Shown here: in pieces, positions 55,716 through 64,000 of the stretch
How positions within the stretch are numbered: the stretch's first letter is position 1
Layout of the letters: the number at the start of each line of letters is the position of its first letter
The notes under the pieces: model-generated
Databases searched by the model: none
The model's input: the letters and a program-made list of their open reading frames with translations, nothing else
What the model was told of the DNA's origin: nothing
Assembly (NCBI GenBank): GCA_046347195.1
Contig: JAXMGQ010000017.1
Location: 27,023-91,022 of the forward strand
Reading direction: 5' to 3'
From: TMP-86 sp046347195
GTDB taxonomy: Bacteria; Pseudomonadota; Gammaproteobacteria; Steroidobacterales; Steroidobacteraceae
Length of the DNA stretch: 64,000 nt
Translations under genes and position numbers: made by a program

Positions 55716-56707
55716 TCAGCGGACCAGCGCCACCAGCTTCCTTGCCGCGGTTTCGCCCGGCGAACACATCCGCCGCCTGCGGCGCCTTCTCCAGCCCCTG
55801 CTCGATGTCCTCCCGCACCCAGCCGGCCGGCCTTGAGCAGCGCCGCCAGCTCCGCGGCAACGGCGTCGAATTGCGCCAGGTGATCGAAGATCACGAAGCC
55901 CTCGAGCCGCAGGCGCCGCGTGAGGATCTCGCGCTCGATGCGCGGCCCTGCGGCACCGGCAGCCACGTCGGATGTAGATCGTGCCGCACTGGATGATGCG
56001 GCCGAACCACTTCATGCGCCGGACGATGCGGTCCGCCACGGGCCCCGCCACGTTGTCGAAGAACACATCGATGCCCTCCGCGCAAGCCACGTCGAGGCCC
56101 GCCTCCCAGTCGCTGTAGTCGATGCAATGGTCGTGTAGCCGAACTCCGACAGGCACTGCCGTCCCTTATCCTCCGACCCGACCACGGCCACCGTCCGGCA
56201 CCCGGCGGCCTTGGCGAGCTGACCGACGATGCTGCCGACACCGCCGGCCCCGGCCGTGACCAACACGGTCTCCTGCGCCTTCGGCTGACCGATGCCGCGA
56301 AGCGCGATGGCCGCGGTGAGCCCGTTGATGCCCAGCACCCCGGCGGCCTGCGAGAGCGTGGCCTGACCCGGGTCCACCCGCCGAAGCACCGCGGCCGGCG
56401 GCGCGATGCAGTATTCCTGCCACCCGAACCAGCCGTACAGGTATTCGCCGGGACGGAAGCCTTCGTGATGTGACTCCACCACCTGCCCGACCGCCAGCGC
56501 GCGCATCACGGCGCCGACCGGAACCGGCGGCACGTAGTTGTTCTCCTCGTTCACGTAGCCCGCTGCGCCGGATCCACGGACAGGAACAGGTTGCGCACCA
56601 GCACCCGCCCGGGGCGAGCGCGAGCCTCGGAAACCGACCAGCCGGAAGTGAGCGGGCTCAGGGATGCCGACGGGCCGCACCGCAAGGGTGATCTGGCGAT
56701 TGATCAT
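55716..56707 (-). CDS. NADP-dependent medium-chain oxidoreductase (CurA/PTGR-like), frame breaks
   Basis: From the ATG at 56707 (MINRQITLAVRPVGIPEP) the protein has YVPPVPVGAVMRALAVGQVVES, the helix LGINGLTAAIALRGIGQ and the nucleotide loop VTAGAGGVGSIVGQLAKAAGCRTVAVVGS. After a frame change near 56145 it reads YSDWEAGLDVACAEGIDVFFDNVAGPVADRIVRRMKWFGRIIQCG. The C-terminus needs more changes. The family reduces the double bond of 2-alkenals and enones with NADPH. It lacks the zinc-binding residues of alcohol dehydrogenases. It is the first gene of the three-gene minus-strand set. Confidence 0.75.
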
Positions 56708-56749
56708 GAAGAATTCCTCATGCGCCATCGTAGCCGAGTTGCCGCCGGT

Positions 56750-57457
56750 TCAGCTCGGCGGCGGCTCGTCCGCGGTGAGCCGGTAGCCGACGCCCGCCTC
56801 GGTCAGGAGAAAGCGCGGCTGGCGGGGATTGGGCTCGATCTTCTGGCGGACCTGGCGCACGAGCGTGCGCAGGCCCTGGCCCTCACCCTCCCGTTCCCGC
56901 CCCCAGACCTCATCGATGAGCTGGCGCTGCGTGACGATCATGCCCGCGTTGCGGGCCAGGCATTCGAGCAGGCGAAACTCCAGGGGCGTCAGGTGCAGGC
57001 CACGGATGCCTCCCGTGGTCAAGCGGGTGCCCAGGTTGACCGTCAGGGAACCGAAGTGGAGCACCTCCTCATGAGCGCCGCTGCGCGCCGCGCGCCGCAA
57101 TGCCGCGCGCACCCGCGCCAGCAGCTCGGGAGTGCTGAAGGGCTTGGCGATGTAGTCATCGGCGCCCACGTCCAGCGCCGCCACCTTGTCGTGTTCCAGG
57201 GTCCGCGCCGACAGCACCAGGATGGGCACGGGCAGCATGGCGCGCACCTCGCGGATCACCCACAGGCCATCCCGATCGGGAAGCCCCAGGTCCACGATCA
57301 AGAGGTCGGGCCGGCGGCTGCGGGCCTCGATCAAGGCGCGCTTCGCATCCTCTGCCTCCGCCACGCGATAGCCCTGCGATTCCAGCAGGGTGCGCAGGAC
57401 GGCACGGATGGCGGCATCGTCCTCGACCACCAACACCAGGTGCATGGCCTGGGTCAC
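56750..57457 (-). CDS. kdpE: KdpE response regulator
   Basis: The 235-residue OmpR-type regulator has the receiver domain (VVEDDAAIRAVLRTLL, phospho-Asp in LLIVDLGLPDRDG, Lys in YIAKPF) and a winged-helix output domain (LHLTPLEFRLLECLARNAGMIVTQRQLIDEVWG). With KdpD it switches on kdpFABC at low potassium. It overlaps kdpD by 4 bases. Confidence 0.95.
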   Translation of the reverse strand: MTQAMHLVLVVEDDAAIRAVLRTLLESQGYRVAEAEDAKRALIEARSRRPDLLIVDLGLPDRDGLWVIREVRAMLPVPILVLSARTLEHDKVAALDVGADDYIAKPFSTPELLARVRAALRRAARSGAHEEVLHFGSLTVNLGTRLTTGGIRGLHLTPLEFRLLECLARNAGMIVTQRQLIDEVWGREREGEGQGLRTLVRQVRQKIEPNPRQPRFLLTEAGVGYRLTADEPPPS

Positions 57458-60162
57458 GACACAGGCCCTGCGCCTGCCGGCGTTGCCGCGATGGGCAGCG
57501 TGAAGGTGAATCTCGCGCCGCCACCGGATCCCCTCATCGCGCGGATGTCACCGCCATGCGCCCCGATGATCGCGCGGCACACGGCAAGCCCCAGTCCGGC
57601 ACCGCCGGTATTGGCCTCATCGCGCCCTCGCTGGAACTTCATGAACAGCCGTTCCGGATCGCCCTGCGGCAGTCCCGGACCCGTGTCCTCCACCGTCACC
57701 CTCAGCTTGCCGTCCTCCACCGCGGCGATCAGCGTGACCTGCGTGCCGGCGGGCGTGTGCCTCACCGCATTCTCGAGCAGGTTGACCAGCACCTGCGTGA
57801 TCAGCGGTGCATCCACCCAGACCAGCGGCAGGTCGGCGGCGATCTCCAGGCTGTGGGGGTGGTCCTGCGAGCGGGGTTCGATGCGCGCCAGCGCCGCGCC
57901 CACCAGCTCGTCGATGGATTCCCAGCCACGGCGCAACTTCACCTGCCCCGCCTCGAAGCGCATCAAGTCGAGCACGTTGGAGATGATCTCCGACATCTCC
58001 CGCGCCTTCTGTTCGATGGAGGACGTGAGCTGGGCACGCGCCCGGGCATCGAGCTGGAGCGAGGCATCGTTGAGCGCGCTGCCCGCCCCGGCGATCACGG
58101 CCAGCGGCGTGCGCAGGTCATGGGAGATCGACGCGAGCAGGGTATTGCGCAGGCTCTCCGTCTCGACGGCCACGCGCGACAGCTCGGCTTCCTCCGCAAG
58201 CTCCGTGCGCTCGATGGCCAGCGCGATCTGCGCGGCAAAGGTTTCCAGCAGGTGACGCTGCTCGGGCAACAACAGCCGCCGCGGCTGGGAGGGCTGCGCG
58301 GCGAGTACGCCCAAGATGCGGCGCGTCCCCTTCAGCGGCAGGTACTGCGCCGGGGCGGCGGGCAGCGTATCGGTGCCAAGACCGGCCGGTGCGCCATGAT
58401 CGAACACCCATTGGGCCACGGACAGGTCCGCACCGCGCAGCGATGCCGGCGATGCCTCGCCTCGCGGGTGCCGCAGCCGCCCTGCCTCGTCCGGAACCAG
58501 CACCACCGCACGGCTGGTGAAGGTCTCGGCCACGTGTTTCACCGCGACGCGCGCCAGATCCGCAAGCCCCCGCGTGGCCGCGAGTTCGCGGCTCATGCCG
58601 TACAGCAGCGCCGTGCGCCGTTCCCTCGCGCCCGCGACGCGGGTCTGTGCACGGACACTGGCCACCAGGCTCGCGATGATCAGCGTCACCGCCAGCATCA
58701 CGCCAAAGGTCAGCAGGTACTGCAAGTCCACCACCGCCAGCGTGAAGCGCGGTGGCACGAAGCAGAAATCGAAGACGATGACGTTGACCAGCGCCACGAG
58801 GCTCGCGGGCCCGCGGCCGAGGCGCAGCGCGGCGATGGTGGCGCCCAGCAGGTACACCATCACGAGATTGGTGAGCGCGAAGTAGGGATACATCAGCATC
58901 GCCAGCAGCGTGCAGCCCAGCGAGATCGCAATCCCGCCCGCGTAGCGGCGCCAGCGGATGGGCGCAGGCTGCGGCCGCTCGGCCGGCCGGGAGCTGGCCG
59001 TTCCCGCCTCGCGTCGTGCGATCACCGAGACGTCGAAGCCGCCGCCGGTGCGCACCAGCTTGGTCGCGGTCGAGGGACGCCACCATGCCCGCCAGCCCAC
59101 GCGCCGCGGTTCACCCACGACGATGCGGGTGATGTTGCGCAGCCGTGCGTATTCCAGCAGCGCCGCGGACGCTGAAGGCCCATCAAGCGTGACCGATTGC
59201 GCGCCCAGCGACTCCGCCAGCCGCAGCACGTCGACGCGACGGTTGCGCGCCTGCTCGCCGAGCCGCAGCATGTCCGGCGTTTCCACCGTCACGACCATCC
59301 ATTCGGCATCCAGCGCATCGGCGAAGCGCTTGCCCACGCGCACCAGTTGTTCGGCCTGCTCATCCAGCGCCACGGCAATCAGAAACCGGTCGCGGGCCAG
59401 CCAGGGCTTGGACAGGCGTTCACGGCCACCGTAGGCGCGCGCGGCCGCATCCACTCGATCCGCGGTTCTGCGCAGCGCCAGCTCCCGCAGCGCCAGCAGG
59501 TTGGGTTCGCGGAAGAACCGCTCGGTGGCAGTGGCAACGTGGCCAGCCGCATAGACCTTGCCGGCCTTCAACCGGGCGAGCAGGTCCGAGGGCGGCAGGT
59601 CGATGAGTTCGACCTCGTCCGCTTCGTCGAAGATGCCGTCGGGCACCGTCTCCTGCTGGCGGATGCCGGTGATGCCGGCCACGACATCGTTGAGGCTCTC
59701 CAGGTGCTGGACGTTCAGCGTGGTCCAGACATCGATGCCGGCCGCCAGCAGTTCCTGGATGTCCTGCCAGCGCTTGGCGTGGCGGGGCCTGGGATCGCCG
59801 TCCACGAGATTGGAGTGGGCGAGTTCATCGACCAGCAGCACCTTCGGTGCCCGACGCAGGGCCGCATCGAGGTCGAGCTCACGGCGAACGATGCCGCGGT
59901 AACGCACGGCCAGCATCGGCAATTGCGCAAGACCCGCCAGCAACCGCTCGGTTTCCGGCCGGCCATGCGGCTCGACGTAACCGACGATGAGGTCGGAGCC
60001 GGCCGCCTGCGCGTGGCGCGCAGCCTCGAGCATCGCATAGGTCTTGCCGACACCGGCGGAGGCGCCAAAGAAGATCTTCAACCGGCCGCGGTGCTCGAGC
60101 GCCTCGCGGCGCTGGACTTCGGACAGCAGTTGATCGGGATCGAGGCGTTGGTCCGTGGCCAT
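57454..60162 (-). CDS. kdpD: KdpD sensor histidine kinase
   Basis: The 902-residue sensor has the N-terminal KdpD domain with Walker A GASAGVGKT (33-41) and LLVDELAHSNLVDG. Next come a universal-stress-type domain (about 255-380), four membrane helices (about 402-505), a GAF-like domain and the kinase core: H-box SISHDLRTPLA (His about 681) and ATP-binding boxes ending GGAGLGLAVCRAIIGAHGG. It senses potassium and phosphorylates KdpE. It is intact and adjoins kdpC without a gap. Confidence 0.96.
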   Translation of the reverse strand: MATDQRLDPDQLLSEVQRREALEHRGRLKIFFGASAGVGKTYAMLEAARHAQAAGSDLIVGYVEPHGRPETERLLAGLAQLPMLAVRYRGIVRRELDLDAALRRAPKVLLVDELAHSNLVDGDPRPRHAKRWQDIQELLAAGIDVWTTLNVQHLESLNDVVAGITGIRQQETVPDGIFDEADEVELIDLPPSDLLARLKAGKVYAAGHVATATERFFREPNLLALRELALRRTADRVDAAARAYGGRERLSKPWLARDRFLIAVALDEQAEQLVRVGKRFADALDAEWMVVTVETPDMLRLGEQARNRRVDVLRLAESLGAQSVTLDGPSASAALLEYARLRNITRIVVGEPRRVGWRAWWRPSTATKLVRTGGGFDVSVIARREAGTASSRPAERPQPAPIRWRRYAGGIAISLGCTLLAMLMYPYFALTNLVMVYLLGATIAALRLGRGPASLVALVNVIVFDFCFVPPRFTLAVVDLQYLLTFGVMLAVTLIIASLVASVRAQTRVAGARERRTALLYGMSRELAATRGLADLARVAVKHVAETFTSRAVVLVPDEAGRLRHPRGEASPASLRGADLSVAQWVFDHGAPAGLGTDTLPAAPAQYLPLKGTRRILGVLAAQPSQPRRLLLPEQRHLLETFAAQIALAIERTELAEEAELSRVAVETESLRNTLLASISHDLRTPLAVIAGAGSALNDASLQLDARARAQLTSSIEQKAREMSEIISNVLDLMRFEAGQVKLRRGWESIDELVGAALARIEPRSQDHPHSLEIAADLPLVWVDAPLITQVLVNLLENAVRHTPAGTQVTLIAAVEDGKLRVTVEDTGPGLPQGDPERLFMKFQRGRDEANTGGAGLGLAVCRAIIGAHGGDIRAMRGSGGGARFTFTLPIAATPAGAGPVS

Positions 60163-60737
60163 CAGCGGCGTCGATCGAGCTCCAGGTTCAACTCTAATAC
60201 ATTGACCCTCGGCTCGCCGAGGATTCCCAGCCAGGGTCCGCGATCGTGCCGGCTGATGAGGGCCTCGACCTCCCCTCGCGCGATCCCGCGCTCACGGGCG
60301 ACGCGCCCCGCCTGGTACCGCGCGCCGGCCACGCTGATGTCGGGGTCGAGCCCGCTGGCCGATGCCGTCACCAGGTCCACAGGAATCGGGTCGGTGTTGC
60401 CGGGATCCGCCGCGCGCAGCGCGCGGGCGGCGGATTGCACCTTATCGATGAGCGCCGGGTTCAGCGGTCCCAGGTTGGATCCACCCGAAGCCGTGCCATC
60501 GTAGGGCCGCGGCGTCGTCGCGGACGGGCGTCCCCAGAAGTAGCGCGGCGCGTCGAATCCCTGCCCGATGAGCGACGAGCCGATGATGTCGGGCCCGTTG
60601 CACACCAGGCTCCCCCGGGCCTGGGCCGGAAAGGCAAGCCGGGCAACCGCCCACACCGCGAGCGGATAACCCACCCCCAGCAGCAACGTCATGCCCAGCA
60701 GCAACAGCAAGGCGGTGCGGATGTTTCGCAGGATCAT
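60162..60737 (-). CDS. kdpC: Potassium-transporting ATPase subunit KdpC
   Basis: The 191-residue protein has one N-terminal membrane helix (ALLLLLGMTLLLGVGYPLAVW) and the conserved blocks GSSLIGQGFDAPRYFWGRPSATTP and VTASASGLDPDISVAGARYQ. It stabilises the KdpFABC pump. It shares one base with kdpD and lies 11 bases after kdpB. Confidence 0.95.
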   Translation of the reverse strand: MILRNIRTALLLLLGMTLLLGVGYPLAVWAVARLAFPAQARGSLVCNGPDIIGSSLIGQGFDAPRYFWGRPSATTPRPYDGTASGGSNLGPLNPALIDKVQSAARALRAADPGNTDPIPVDLVTASASGLDPDISVAGARYQAGRVARERGIARGEVEALISRHDRGPWLGILGEPRVNVLELNLELDRRR

Positions 60738-60748
60738 GTCGGCGTCCC

Positions 60749-62830
<2,082 letters not shown>

Positions 62831-62834
62831 AGCA

Positions 62835-64000
62835 GGTAATGCTCGACCACGGGACCCAGCGCCAGCGCCGGTGCATAGTTCAGCACGCCAGTGACAGGAT
62901 GGTGCCGAGCAGGAACAGGCTGGCACGGTCCGTGGTGGAGCATGGTGCCTTCGGTGACCGGGATACCTTCTTGGCGGCGAGCAGGCTCGGCGATGGCCAG
63001 CGTCGCCACGATGGGCCAGAAGCGCCCGATCCACATCACGATGCCCAGCGCGAGGTTGTAGAACGGCGTATTGGCGGACAGGCCGCAGAAGCAGCTGCCG
63101 TTGTTGTTGCCGGCCGAGGTGAAGGCATACAGGATCTCGCTGAAGCCATGCGCCCCGGGATTCGCAACGCCCGCTACTCCCGCGCCCGACGTCACGCCGG
63201 CCGCGGTGCCCAGCAGCACCACGAACGGCGTGACGAGGATGAACACCGAGGCCAGCTTCATCTCGCGCGACTCGATCTTCTTGCCCAGGTACTCCGGAGT
63301 ACGACCGATCATGAGGCCGGCGATGAACACGCCGAGGATGGCGAAGACCAGGATGGTGTACAGGCCGGTGCCGACGCCGCCGGGCACGAGCTCACCGAAT
63401 TGCATCAGCAGCAAGGGCGCGAACCCGCCCATGGGCGTGAAGGAGTCGTGCATGGCATCGACGGCGCCGGTGGAGGTCGCCGTCGTGGCGGCGGCGAACA
63501 GCGTGGAAGCGGTGATGCCGAAGCGCACCTCCTTGCCTTCCATGTTGCCGCCCGGCTGCAGGACACCGGCGGTGGCATCGATGCCGGCCGCTCCCAGCCG
63601 GGGGTTGCCCCCCTGTTCGGACAGGAACGCGACGTTCGCGAGCAGGGCGAACAGGATCAGCATGCCGATCATCAGTGCCCGCCCCTGCCGCCCATCGCCC
63701 ACCATCCGCCCGAAGGTCACGGTGAGCGCAAAGGGGATCAGCAGCATCGAGATGATCTCGAGGAGATTCGTGAGCGGCGTCGGATTTTCGAAAGGGTGCG
63801 CGGAATTCGCATTGAAGAAGCCACCGCCGTTGGTGCCCAGTTCCTTGATGGCCTCCTGCGAGGCCACCGGCCCCATGGGCAGGGTCTGCGGGTGCGCGGC
63901 CAGCGTCCGCACCTCGCGGTAGTCGTCGAAGTTCTGGATCACGCCCTGTCCCGCGAGCACGAGCGCGAACACGAAGGACAGCGGCAGCAGCAGGTAGAGG
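62835..64000 (-). CDS. kdpA: Potassium-transporting ATPase channel subunit KdpA, N-terminus outside window
   Basis: The frame is open to the right edge, so the start lies beyond 64000. Visible are the selectivity-filter regions EAIKELGTNGGGFFNANSAHPFENP and AFTSAGNNNGSCFCGLSANTPFYNLALG with their flanking helices, and RTPEYLGKKIESREMKLA. Near 62950 the frame degrades, and the C-terminal APALALGPVVEHYLL at about 62840 marks the end. KdpA is the potassium-binding subunit of the KdpFABC pump. Gene order is kdpA-B-C-D-E. Confidence 0.9.

Overview
The window is G+C-rich chromosomal DNA from a gammaproteobacterium. The block ruvCAB-ybgC-tolQRAB-pal-cpoB-queE-queC-tRNA-Lys, on one strand, is the arrangement known from Pseudomonas and relatives. 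A RelA-type (p)ppGpp synthetase, sucA-sucB-lpd, kdpABCDE and homogentisate dioxygenase fit a soil or plant-associated gammaproteobacterium, possibly near Steroidobacterales/Nevskiales; that placement is inference.

Layout. 1-2605: end of a membrane protein, a secreted two-repeat protein and a lipoprotein. 2606-22746: an accessory catabolic locus that looks built to break down C-glycosides, meaning sugars joined to an aromatic ring by a carbon-carbon bond. It holds three alpha/beta pairs of C-glycoside deglycosidase-like proteins plus further TIM-barrel relatives, a Gfo/Idh/MocA dehydrogenase, a PQQ dehydrogenase with a di-heme cytochrome c, a sugar or nucleoside type MFS transporter, a TonB-dependent receptor, a LacI-family regulator and a DAPG/phloretin-hydrolase-like enzyme. 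Operator-like palindromes of the type TGTAA-N4-TTACA sit at several of its promoters. 22846-27722: a small island bounded by a 34-bp direct repeat made from the 3' end of the tRNA-Lys gene. It carries toxin-antitoxin modules (hipBA, with an in-frame stop in hipA; a higA remnant; a Phd/MazF-like pair), a lower-G+C unknown gene and a DNA glycosylase-VOC fusion. 27689-36621: tRNA-Lys and the tol-pal/ruv operon. 36642-44428: relA and the 2-oxoglutarate dehydrogenase genes. 44502-48586: a DUF5658-type protein, a TPR protein, a Ser/Thr kinase-sulfatase-modifying-factor fusion and crcB. 48591-56707: aryl-pyruvate oxidoreductase, hmgA, a tyrosine phosphatase, then a CoA-lyase/MaoC/oxidoreductase group. 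56750-64000: kdpEDCBA, with kdpA cut by the window edge.

How the locus could work (inference): the receptor brings the glycoside into the periplasm. A PQQ enzyme passing electrons to cytochrome c, or the cytoplasmic Gfo/Idh/MocA enzyme, oxidises the sugar. Metal-dependent TIM-barrel/beta-subunit pairs then cleave the C-C glycosidic bond, some after Tat export and some in the cytoplasm. The hydrolase removes the acyl side chain from a phloroglucinol-type aglycone, and the LacI protein controls the set.

Caution: single-base frame breaks occur throughout, including in essential genes (tolA, tolB, pal, queE, kdpB). They are dense at 3.4-3.6, 11.7-20.2, 54.3-56.5 and 62.3-62.9 kb. Many are probably sequencing or assembly indels rather than true pseudogenes. 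Coordinates of the broken genes are reconstructed by joining frames and are approximate.
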